DNA of 64,000 nucleotides from Arthrobacter sp. S39 (GTDB lineage: Bacteria > Actinomycetota > Actinomycetes > Actinomycetales > Micrococcaceae), in contig NZ_SIHX01000006.1 in NCBI RefSeq assembly GCF_004320525.1, positions 62,001-126,000 on the forward strand, given 5' to 3'. The notes under the pieces were generated by a model. It saw nothing but the letters and a program-made list of their open reading frames with translations. It did not search any database and was not told the DNA's origin. The translations under genes were made by a program, and so were the position numbers. Positions 1 through 7,301 of this stretch are shown in pieces. How positions within the stretch are numbered: the first letter of the stretch is position 1; each line of letters begins with the position of its first letter.

Positions 1-585
1 GTGTCCGGCGCAGGAAAAACTGCGGTCGGCACCGTTCTCGCGGACCGTCTTGGAGCGACTTTCACTGACGCGGATTCCCTGCACCCGACAGCCAACGTCA
101 AGAAAATGGCAGAAGGCATCCCCCTGATCGACGCCGACAGATGGCCTTGGCTCCAGCTCGTCGGCGCCGAACTCTCAGCCAAACACGAGCAAGGGATTGT
201 CGTCGCCTGTTCAGCCCTCAAACGCGCCTACAGAGACGCGATCCGCACGGCTGCACCCACGACGACGTTCATCCTGCTAAGCGTTGACACGCCCGTGCTG
301 GCAGAACGGCTGGTTCAAAGGCCCGGTCATTTTATGCCCGCGTCCCTGCTCGCTTCACAACTCGAAACCCTCGAGCTCCTTGACGCAGACGAAGCAGGAA
401 TTGTCCTCACATCCGAGGGAGGAATCGAAGCAACCACCGACCGGATCCTGGCAACCCTGCAACTCCATGAGGGAACCGCCGCGGACGGTCCCGTTAGGCA
501 AGAAAGGTGGTCTGCGCAGGTGCCTGCGGCCGGCTACGCGGGCGCCAACGCCCTGACGGAGTCCCGTTCCACGGTGGGGCAGTAG
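1..585 (+). CDS. gntK: Gluconokinase, 5' end cut by the window
   Basis: Phosphorylates D-gluconate to 6-phosphogluconate, feeding the pentose phosphate pathway in the cytoplasm. The reading frame opens on a P-loop (SGAGKTAVG) and continues with the family's DADSLHP, KMAEGIPL, DRWPWL and ACSALKRAYRD segments. Family members have a few residues (usually MGVSG) ahead of the P-loop, so the GTG at base 1 is probably an internal valine and the true start lies outside the window. The C-terminal 30 residues look unconserved. The last 52 bases overlap the 3' end of the convergent LacI gene. Confidence 0.9.
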   Translation: MSGAGKTAVGTVLADRLGATFTDADSLHPTANVKKMAEGIPLIDADRWPWLQLVGAELSAKHEQGIVVACSALKRAYRDAIRTAAPTTTFILLSVDTPVLAERLVQRPGHFMPASLLASQLETLELLDADEAGIVLTSEGGIEATTDRILATLQLHEGTAADGPVRQERWSAQVPAAGYAGANALTESRSTVGQ

Positions 586-1610
586 ATTTTGTCGGGGCCG
601 CCGTCCTGCGCTTCGTCGAGGCCCAGCAGCATCCTCACTCCCGCCGCGCCGAGTTCGTAGTGGGGGAGCGACACAGTCGAGAGCGGAGGCCGCAAGTGGG
701 CGGCGATCACTTCCTGGTTGTCGAATCCCACCACTGCCATGTCGTCAGGGATTGAGAGTCCGTGTTCGCGCAGCCCGTCGTACAGTCCCATCGCCATCCG
801 GTCGTTGTAGCAATACACCGCCGTGACGCCGAGTTTAAGGAGCACCTCGGTCGCTCCGAACCCGCCTTCCTGGTCCGGATAAGCCTCAAGGACCAGGCCG
901 TCGTCGAACGGGATGCCTTCAGCTTCCAGCGCTTCCCTGTAGCCCTGGAGCCGTCCGTCCTTCGCCGGGGCGGGGATGGTGGCGTTGATGAAGGCAATCC
1001 GGCGGTGGCCGTGCTTCAGCAGGATCTCGGTGGCTGAGCGGCCGCCCTGGACTTCGTCCGGGACCACGGCCCGGGCACCGGGTTCTTCGGCAAAACAGTT
1101 GACCAGGACAAAGTCGGATTCCCGGAGCGAGTCCGGAACGTCCGTGGCGCGGTGGAACCAGGTCGAGTACAGGATGCCGCGGACTTTGTATTCGAGCATC
1201 ATGGCGATGGCGTCCCGCTCAAGCTCGCGGTTGCCTTCGGTGTTCGCGATGAGGAGCGCGTAGCCATGTTTCCAGGCTTCGTCCTGGGCGCCGTGGATGA
1301 TCTGGCCGGCGAACGGGGTGGTGGCGATCGCGTCGGCGACCAGTCCGATGAACCGGGAGCTGCCGCTGACCAGGGTTTGGGCCATGGCGTTGGGCCGGTA
1401 GCCCAGATCCTGGATCGCGTCGTGGACCCGCTTGCGGGTCTCGTCGGAAATCCGGGCTGCCTTTTTGTTATTCACCACCAGGGAAACGGTGGCGGTGGAG
1501 ACGCCTGCGGCTTCTGCTACCTGACGCAGGGTAACGGGCTGGGCGCGCCGGCTCTGCTGCAAGGGGGCAGCCGCCGATGGCGTACCCGAACTATTCTCCT
1601 GCGAATCCAT
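534..1610 (-). CDS. LacI-family transcriptional regulator of the GH32 sugar operon
   Basis: DNA-binding repressor with an N-terminal LacI helix-turn-helix (VTLRQVAEAAGVSTATVSLVVNN) and a periplasmic-binding-type effector domain (FIGLVADAI, VVPDEVQGG, DMAVVGFDNQ). I chose the ATG at 1610 because AAGGAGG lies four bases ahead; an in-frame extension to 1643 lacks a ribosome site. The product is 358 residues, normal for the family. It is the last gene of a five-gene minus-strand run (GH32, binding protein, two permeases, regulator), so it probably controls that run by binding the twin sites ahead of the GH32 gene. The effector, likely a fructose-containing sugar, is inferred. Confidence 0.9.
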   Translation of the reverse strand: MDSQENSSGTPSAAAPLQQSRRAQPVTLRQVAEAAGVSTATVSLVVNNKKAARISDETRKRVHDAIQDLGYRPNAMAQTLVSGSSRFIGLVADAIATTPFAGQIIHGAQDEAWKHGYALLIANTEGNRELERDAIAMMLEYKVRGILYSTWFHRATDVPDSLRESDFVLVNCFAEEPGARAVVPDEVQGGRSATEILLKHGHRRIAFINATIPAPAKDGRLQGYREALEAEGIPFDDGLVLEAYPDQEGGFGATEVLLKLGVTAVYCYNDRMAMGLYDGLREHGLSIPDDMAVVGFDNQEVIAAHLRPPLSTVSLPHYELGAAGVRMLLGLDEAQDGGPDKIYCPTVERDSVRALAPA

Positions 1611-1639
1611 CTGCCCTCCTTCAGGAGTATATCGGCCTG

Positions 1640-2551
1640 TCATCCCTTGCTCGCCCCGCTTTCCAGGCCCTGGATCATTGCCTTGTTGAGCACCAGGAAG
1701 ACCAGGAGCAGGGGTGTGATGGTGACGCAGACGGCGGCGAAAGTGGCAGTCCAGTCCGTTTTTCCCATCGCGCCGATGTAGTTCTGCAGACCCAGCGGGA
1801 TGGTCTTCAGTTCCTCGGAGAGGACGAAGGTGTTGGCGAAGATGAAGTCGTTCCAGATGAAGATGCTGTTGACCAGCACCACTGTCACCACTGTGTTCAC
1901 CGACAGCGGCAGGGTGATGAGTCCGAAGATCCGGTAAGGCCCTGCCCCGTCCAGTGATGCCGCCTCGTAGGTTTCGCGGGGGATGTACTCGAAGAATGAC
2001 GAGAAAAGGTAGATCGACATCGGCAGGGCGAAGCCGGCCAGGGGGATGATCATCGACGGGTACGTGTCCAGCAGGTTGATACTCGCGTAATCGATGAAGA
2101 GCGGGACAAGCGCGATCTGCACGGGCACGATGATGCCGATCAGGAAGATGCTGCGGACGATCCTGCTGCCCCGGAATCCGAGGACCTGCAGGGCGTAGGC
2201 GGCCATCATGCCCAGGAGCACAATCAGCAGGTTGGCGCCCATCGTGACGATGAAACTGTTGAGGATGTTCATTCCCAGGTTGCCGGTCTCGAAGGCGCGG
2301 GCGTAGTTCTCGAACGTGATCGCCTTGGGGAGCGCGAACGGGTCACCGGTTGCGAAGTCGAGTTCGGTGCGCAGGCTGGTGATGAAAAGCCACGCCAGGG
2401 GGTACACCTGCACGATGACGATGAGGGCGATGATCACCCTCGACAGCGTGCCGTGGAGGCTTGGCTTGCGTCGCCTGCGCGACGGCGGCTGGCTGGCTGG
2501 TGGGGCTGAGGCTGGGACGGGCCTTGTCACTGGAGCTGCCGGCGCGGTCAT
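1640..2551 (-). CDS. Carbohydrate ABC transporter permease, MalG type
   Basis: Inner-membrane subunit of a CUT1-type sugar importer, about six membrane segments starting with LSRVIIALIVIVQVYPLAWLF. The EAA loop that contacts the ATPase is visible (ETYEAASLDGAGPYRIFGLI). The ATG at 2551 overlaps the stop of the upstream permease as ATGA and follows an AAAGGCGG site, so it is preferred over an in-frame extension to 2605. The product has 303 residues. No ATPase gene is present in the operon, so a shared MsiK-like ATPase elsewhere is likely, as is usual for CUT1 systems in actinobacteria. Confidence 0.9.
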   Translation of the reverse strand: MTAPAAPVTRPVPASAPPASQPPSRRRRKPSLHGTLSRVIIALIVIVQVYPLAWLFITSLRTELDFATGDPFALPKAITFENYARAFETGNLGMNILNSFIVTMGANLLIVLLGMMAAYALQVLGFRGSRIVRSIFLIGIIVPVQIALVPLFIDYASINLLDTYPSMIIPLAGFALPMSIYLFSSFFEYIPRETYEAASLDGAGPYRIFGLITLPLSVNTVVTVVLVNSIFIWNDFIFANTFVLSEELKTIPLGLQNYIGAMGKTDWTATFAAVCVTITPLLLVFLVLNKAMIQGLESGASKG

Positions 2552-3429
2552 GCGTCCGCCTTTCGTTTGAGCACGAACAGGATGAGTCCGACGGCGACCA
2601 GGCACTCGATGACGATGAAGACGGCGATGGTACTCGCGTAGCCGAAATCAGTGCTGGTGAATGCCGTCTTGTACATGTAGGTGGTCAGCAGCTCGGAGGA
2701 CTGTCCGGGACCGCCGTTGGTCATGAGGTACGGGATATCGAATCCGCGCAGGCCATAGGTCGTCGCCATGATCGTGGTGGTGATCCAGACAGGCATGATG
2801 TGGGGGAAGCGGATCTTGGTGAACAGTTGCCACCGGGAGGCTCCGTCGAGGCGGGCGGCTTCCTCAAGCTCCTGCGGGACGGACAGCAGTGCCGCGTAAA
2901 TGATGAGCATGTAGAGCCCGGTGAACCGCCAACCCTCCGGGGCCGACACCGCAGCGAGCACGGTGTTGATGTCCGAGAGCCAGGGGCGTTCCAGGGCGCC
3001 GAGGCCGATCCAGTGCAGGAGCTGGTTGAGCAGGCCCACCGGTTCGATCGAGTAGATCCGCACGAAGAGGAACGCGATGGCCACCGTGGAGATCACCGCC
3101 GGCAGGAGATAGAGGGTTTTGATCAGCTCGCGGCCGCGGCGCATGGAGGTGAGGAGGCTGGCGACCAGCAGGGCGCCGCCGAGCTGCAGGACCAGGCAGA
3201 TGGCGAGATATCCGAGGGCGTTGAAGAACGAGCGCCAGAAGATGTCGTCGGCGGTGAGCATCCGGACGTAGTTGGCGAGCCCCACGAACTCCATGTCGCT
3301 GATGCCGTTCCAGGAGAAGAAGCTCAGGAACAACGACTGCAGGATGGGGAACAGCACGGCGATGCCGTACAGCAGCAGGGGCGGAAGCAGGAAGACCAGG
3401 ACGGAGAGTCGTGACCTGTTGGGGAGCAT
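2548..3429 (-). CDS. Carbohydrate ABC transporter permease, MalF type
   Basis: Membrane partner of the downstream permease. The first segment is SVLVFLLPPLLLYGIAVLFP, and the EAA loop reads ELEEAARLDGASRWQLFTKI. The open frame runs upstream to 3729, but that part is arginine/serine-rich shadow sequence; the ATG at 3429 has AAAGG ahead and starts directly before the first hydrophobic helix. Product 293 residues. Translationally coupled to the next permease by a 4-base overlap and placed 43 bases after the binding-protein gene, so the three make one transporter. Confidence 0.9.
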   Translation of the reverse strand: MLPNRSRLSVLVFLLPPLLLYGIAVLFPILQSLFLSFFSWNGISDMEFVGLANYVRMLTADDIFWRSFFNALGYLAICLVLQLGGALLVASLLTSMRRGRELIKTLYLLPAVISTVAIAFLFVRIYSIEPVGLLNQLLHWIGLGALERPWLSDINTVLAAVSAPEGWRFTGLYMLIIYAALLSVPQELEEAARLDGASRWQLFTKIRFPHIMPVWITTTIMATTYGLRGFDIPYLMTNGGPGQSSELLTTYMYKTAFTSTDFGYASTIAVFIVIECLVAVGLILFVLKRKADA

Positions 3430-3472
3430 GGCTGGGCCTTTCGGGTGGGGGCCGGAGCCCCCACCGCTGTGA

Positions 3473-4807
3473 TTACTTGAAGAACTTCGGGGCGTTCTGC
3501 GCGATGGTGCTGTCCATCGTGCTGGTGAACTGTTCGGGCGTGATGTTGCCCTGGACGAGGAGCACCAGCTCCTGCTGCAGCCTGCCGTTGGTGGTCGGGT
3601 CGAGCTGCGTGTCCCACGGCATGGCCTGCTTGTCCCCGAGGTCGTTGGCCATGTCCAGGGCCTTCTTATACAGCGGGGTTGCGTTGGCCGGAACGGCGGT
3701 CTCAACGTTGGTGGTCGGCGAAAGCGCACCGGTGGCCGCGTACTCGGTTGGGTACTTCGTCAGGGCAAACTTCAGGAAGTCGCTCACCAGCGGGTCGTAG
3801 GTCTTGGCGTTCACGGCCATGCCAATGCCCGACGGCGACACGAACTCGTTTGCCGCCGTGACGGATCCGTCGGTGGTTGGCAGGGTGAAGAAGTCGATGT
3901 CGTCCCGCACGGCAGGATTCAGCTTGTCAGTTGCCAGGCTTGGCAGCTCCCAGGTGCCGATGTTGTACATTGCCGCCTGGCCGGAGGTGAACTGGTTCTG
4001 CGCGTCGGAGTAGCCCTGTGAGGAGAAGCCGTCCTGGAAGCATTTGGCCTTGCCCAGCGCAGCCAGCCATTCGACGGTCTTCTTGCCTGCCGGGTCAGTA
4101 AATTTGGCTTCGCCCTTCTTGAGTTTCTGGATGAACTCCGGCCCGGCTTCGCGGAACGGCTGGTAGGCAACATACCGCTCGAGGGGCCACTGGTCCTGGC
4201 CGTCGATGGCGATGGGGGTGATGCCGGCGTCGCGCAGGGCGGTGCACATGGCGGGGATGTCATCGAGGGACTTCGGGGCGGAGACGCCGGCCTTCTGCAG
4301 CAGGGCCTTGTTGTACCAGATGAATTCCAGCTCGAACTGGAACGGAATCATGTTCAGGGATCCGTCGTCGAAGCGCTGGTAGTCGAGTGCGCTGGGCCGG
4401 TAGTTGTCGTAGACGTCCAGGGATTTGAGCAGTTTTTCAGCGTCGACCATTTTCCCTTGTTTGGCCAGTTGCTGGGCGAAGGGCGTGGCGTCGGTGTCGA
4501 AGAGCTCGGGGAGCTTGTTCGCGGCGGCGAGGGTCTCGAGTTTCTGGATGTAGGAGGGCCGGTCCGGGGTAGTGATCAGGTTGAGTGAGAAACCCGGGTG
4601 GTCCTTGGCATAGTCGTCGGCCAGCTTCTTCATGATGTTGATGACGGCGCCGTCGGCCGGCCGGGACAGCAGCCACGAGATTTCCCGCGGCTTGACCTCT
4701 CCGGTGGGACTGACGTTGGAAGGGTCGGTGGCTCCTCCGCCGCCGCCGCATCCTGCGAGGGCGATTGCCGCGGCCGCAGCCACGGCGGCTGTGAATAGCT
4801 TCTTCAT
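3473..4807 (-). CDS. Extracellular sugar-binding lipoprotein of the ABC importer
   Basis: Family 1 solute-binding protein that captures the sugar outside the membrane. It begins with a signal peptide ending in a lipobox (ALAGC, Cys20) followed by a glycine-rich linker, so the mature protein is lipid-anchored. Later segments typical of the fold include AAANKLPELFDTDATPFAQQ, the WYNKALLQKAG segment and GQAAMYNIGTWELPSL. Length is 444 residues, usual for the class. AAAGGAGA sits eight bases before the ATG. It lies between the GH32 gene and the permeases; specificity for a fructan, sucrose or related sugar is inferred only from the GH32 neighbour. Confidence 0.92.
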   Translation of the reverse strand: MKKLFTAAVAAAAAIALAGCGGGGGATDPSNVSPTGEVKPREISWLLSRPADGAVINIMKKLADDYAKDHPGFSLNLITTPDRPSYIQKLETLAAANKLPELFDTDATPFAQQLAKQGKMVDAEKLLKSLDVYDNYRPSALDYQRFDDGSLNMIPFQFELEFIWYNKALLQKAGVSAPKSLDDIPAMCTALRDAGITPIAIDGQDQWPLERYVAYQPFREAGPEFIQKLKKGEAKFTDPAGKKTVEWLAALGKAKCFQDGFSSQGYSDAQNQFTSGQAAMYNIGTWELPSLATDKLNPAVRDDIDFFTLPTTDGSVTAANEFVSPSGIGMAVNAKTYDPLVSDFLKFALTKYPTEYAATGALSPTTNVETAVPANATPLYKKALDMANDLGDKQAMPWDTQLDPTTNGRLQQELVLLVQGNITPEQFTSTMDSTIAQNAPKFFK

Positions 4808-4846
4808 GAAAATCTCCTTTGATTCGGGTGAAAGCGGTGTGGGTGT

Positions 4847-6283
4847 TTAGTTGTCTGTGCGCTTGCGTATCTGAAGGTCTGTCAGGGTGGTGGATCCTTC
4901 CCCGGTGAAGACGCCGATCCGTCCCGCCGGCAGGTCGTAGATCCTGGTGCTGAGGGCAACCTGCCGGTCCAGGACAGCCACGCACAGGTCCCCGTCGACG
5001 ACGAGTTCGAGGGTGTGCTCCCCGGGAGCCAGGTCGCAGGGACGTTCCAGTTCGATCTCGAACGGAATGTCGCCGGAAACATGCCACTGCGCATCACCGG
5101 TGACCTTTCGGGGCCACCGGTCGAACACCATGCGGCCGCGCTTCGGTTCGAGGCGAACTACGTAGGACTGGTCCCCGTCCTGGCTTGAACGCAACAACAG
5201 CCCGCATTCGGTGGTGTTGGCTTCGATGGCCAGTACTGCCTTGGCATAGAACTGGCTGGGAAGCGTTTCGTCGGAGACGGCGGCGGTATACCCATCCGGT
5301 GCTTCCAGCGGCGTGGGCAGCCCGTTATTAAGCGATACCGGGACGTCGTCCCAGAAGCTCTCAACGAGTTCGTCAGCGAAGCCGAATCCCAGCGTTCCGT
5401 CGGGGTTTTGCCGGGCCTCCAACACGGACATGGTGCCCGCCCACTGCCAGGGCCCGTCGTCGGCGTTGCCTTCCTTGCTGGCGATCCAGCCGAAGAAGAA
5501 CCGTCGTCCATCCCGTTCAGCGGTTTTGGAGGCGTAGAACGCGCGGCCGTCCACTGAGTCCAGGTCCGGCACGGACCAGGGGCCGTCGGGGCTTTTGGCC
5601 ATGCGGTAGCGGGTGGTGAAGGATTCGGAGAACTCCGAGTAGACCATGTACCACCAGTCGCCCCACGCGAAGACGTCCGGGCATTCGTGGGTGATGTAGC
5701 GCCGGGGGTCCCAAAACGGTTCAGTATGCTGCCAGGTCACCAGGTCGCTGGAGACGCACTGGGCAATGACACCCCGACGGCGGTCCGGCCCCGCGGAGTG
5801 CCGCGCCGCCAGAAGCATCCGCCACTGGCCAGCGGCCTCGTCCCGGAAGACAAAAGGGTCCCGCCAGTCGCCGGACTCGTAGCCGTCCGGGGCGCCGAAG
5901 GTTAGTTCGGGGTGCTTCACCCAGGTCTGCATGCCATCGGTGCTCGTGGCCTGCATGACGAGCTGAAGCGGCGCGCCGTCCGGTCCGAGGTTGCGCGGGT
6001 TTTGCCCGGTGTAAAACAAGCGGTGGATGCCGGCTTCGTCGACCACGATGCTGCCCGTGTAGGCGTTGAAGTCCAGGTCTGTTTCGCTTCCGTGCTGGAG
6101 GGAAACCCCGTGGTCTTCAAACTGCGTGAGGTCTTTGGTGGTGACCAGGTTCCAGGAGGTTCCCGGCTTCGGGTCGGCGCGGACCTCGTGCAGGTAGAAG
6201 AGCCAAAACTCCCCGTCCTTCTCGAAGGGGATGAGGTCTCCCACCCAGCCGCCGGCGGGTTTGAAGAAAACTGAGCGGTTCAT
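4847..6283 (-). CDS. Glycoside hydrolase family 32 (fructosidase-type)
   Basis: Five-bladed beta-propeller hydrolase plus C-terminal beta-sandwich, 478 residues. Three GH32 acid motifs are visible: GGWVGD near residues 11-16 (Asp16, the nucleophile position, but the usual WMNDPNG is altered), WRDP (Asp142) and HECPD (Glu200, the acid/base position). There is no signal peptide, so it acts on imported oligosaccharide in the cytoplasm. It heads the operon with the binding protein and permeases. The altered first motif means the exact substrate (sucrose, fructo-oligosaccharide, inulobiose or levanbiose) cannot be read from sequence. No strong ribosome site is seen before the ATG. Confidence 0.88.
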   Translation of the reverse strand: MNRSVFFKPAGGWVGDLIPFEKDGEFWLFYLHEVRADPKPGTSWNLVTTKDLTQFEDHGVSLQHGSETDLDFNAYTGSIVVDEAGIHRLFYTGQNPRNLGPDGAPLQLVMQATSTDGMQTWVKHPELTFGAPDGYESGDWRDPFVFRDEAAGQWRMLLAARHSAGPDRRRGVIAQCVSSDLVTWQHTEPFWDPRRYITHECPDVFAWGDWWYMVYSEFSESFTTRYRMAKSPDGPWSVPDLDSVDGRAFYASKTAERDGRRFFFGWIASKEGNADDGPWQWAGTMSVLEARQNPDGTLGFGFADELVESFWDDVPVSLNNGLPTPLEAPDGYTAAVSDETLPSQFYAKAVLAIEANTTECGLLLRSSQDGDQSYVVRLEPKRGRMVFDRWPRKVTGDAQWHVSGDIPFEIELERPCDLAPGEHTLELVVDGDLCVAVLDRQVALSTRIYDLPAGRIGVFTGEGSTTLTDLQIRKRTDN

Positions 6284-6300
6284 CGGCTCTGACGTCCAAT

Positions 6301-6365
6301 CTGCTAAAGCGTTTAATCACAATCAGCATAAGTGGCTGGCGTCACATGATCAAGCGTTTTAGCAA
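6301..6365. promoter_or_regulatory. Twin LacI-type operators ahead of the GH32 operon
   Basis: Two related 19-base sites lie head to head just upstream of the GH32 start: 6301-6319 on the plus strand and 6347-6365 on the minus strand. Aligned, both read close to (C/T)TGCTAAA(A/G)CG(C/T)TT(A/G)ATCA, identical at 15 of 19 positions, with the AAA-nCG-TTT symmetry common to LacI-family operators. Centres are about 46 bases apart. The nearby LacI gene is the obvious candidate binder. Confidence 0.65.
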
Positions 6366-6525
6366 ACTTTTCCCGAGGTGGCCATCGAGCGTGACGAACC
6401 CCGGCGCCGGGGGGCCGCCGTCGTACCTTCCGACCCGTGCCCCTGTGGTTGTCGGGACGCCACGCGCGTAGACTTCAAGCGGCTTGGTACGGGCTTCCAC
6501 ACGAGCCAAATATCCAATTCTCGAG

Positions 6526-6729
6526 ATGGATCGCCTCATGCTCACGACGTTGCTTTGCAAGTTGAACCTAGGCCATCACTGGTTGGCCGAGACCGACCAG
6601 GATGGCAAATTCGCCCGGCACTGCACGAAATGCGGAAAAGTTGATCGGCGCGCGGTGCGGCGTTCCGGACGCCCTGCCTATGATGGCCCGCCCAGCTCAG
6701 ACATCCCCGAACCTCCGAGTAGCTTTTGA
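6526..6729 (+). CDS. Small protein with a CxxC zinc-finger-like core
   Basis: A 67-residue protein beginning MDRLMLTTLLCKLNLGHHW, followed by a short knuckle HCTKCGKVD that could bind zinc with the nearby histidines. The C-terminal half is proline/serine-rich. I recall similar short proteins with a CKLNLGHHW...C.KCGK pattern in Arthrobacter genomes, but their function is unknown to me. The start could be the ATG at 6526 or the one at 6538; neither has a strong ribosome site. It lies between the GH32 promoter and a small membrane protein. Confidence 0.55.
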   Translation: MDRLMLTTLLCKLNLGHHWLAETDQDGKFARHCTKCGKVDRRAVRRSGRPAYDGPPSSDIPEPPSSF

Positions 6730-6759
6730 CCCAACTTGCCTGCCGGTTACTGTCAAAGG

Positions 6760-7122
6760 ATGATCCGTTGGAACGAAGGGCTGTGGGCGTTGCTTGTCCT
6801 GCTCTCCGCGGTACTGATGGCCTGCGGGCTGGCCGACACCTTCACGTTCATCGTTGAGCCGCCCACGTATCCGGTGGGGCACCGGCTCGTGCTGCTCGGC
6901 GCCCTCGGGTTTGCCGGCGCCGCGGCGTGGGTCTGGCTGCGGGGCGGAGCGTTATGGGTGAAGGTCCTCACGGCCCTGCCGGCGGTGGTGGTCGGCGGCC
7001 TTGCCCTGCAGTTTGAGGATGGGGGCTGGGGCTGGCTGACCGGGCTCGTCCTGATCCCCGCAGCCCTCGCCGCGATGCTGTCGCACCTGTTGGCGTATGA
7101 CCCTCGCCCGCGGACTGCCTAG
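6760..7122 (+). CDS. Small integral membrane protein, function unknown
   Basis: 120 residues with four predicted membrane helices: GLWALLVLLSAVLMACGLA, the LVLLGALGFAGAAAWVWL segment, VKVLTALPAVVVGGLAL and WLTGLVLIPAALAAMLSHL. Only a short charged tail remains at the C-terminus. AAAGG immediately precedes the ATG at 6760, which is closer than usual, so an upstream TTG at 6736 is an alternative. Not recognised as a named family. It is followed on the opposite strand by a gene remnant. Confidence 0.6.
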   Translation: MIRWNEGLWALLVLLSAVLMACGLADTFTFIVEPPTYPVGHRLVLLGALGFAGAAAWVWLRGGALWVKVLTALPAVVVGGLALQFEDGGWGWLTGLVLIPAALAAMLSHLLAYDPRPRTA

Positions 7123-7301
7123 TAAACGGAGCCTTCCAGCAGTTCGGAGAGCCTGCCTGCCGCACGCCGTAGTTCAGGAACTCCGGCCTTCAGTGCCGCC
7201 TCGCTGGCTGCCTCCAGCGGACTGGTCAGCGAAATGGACTCACTGGGCCGGACCATCCTGTTCGGGATAGCAACGGCCACCGAGAGTTCCCACAGTTTGC
7301 G
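7119..7301 (-). pseudogene. C-terminal remnant downstream of the nSTAND gene
   Basis: Reading the minus strand directly past the stop codon of the giant regulator (7302-7304), the same frame stays open for 60 codons and looks like real protein: LSVAVAIPNRMV, then ISLTSPLEAASEAALKAG, then ELRRAAGRLSELLEGSVY and a stop. No start codon or ribosome site of its own is visible. It resembles the last part of a small regulatory domain, perhaps IclR-like, but I cannot name it. It may be the tail of a gene whose front was replaced when the large regulator arrived, or an extension lost by a stop mutation. Confidence 0.4.
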
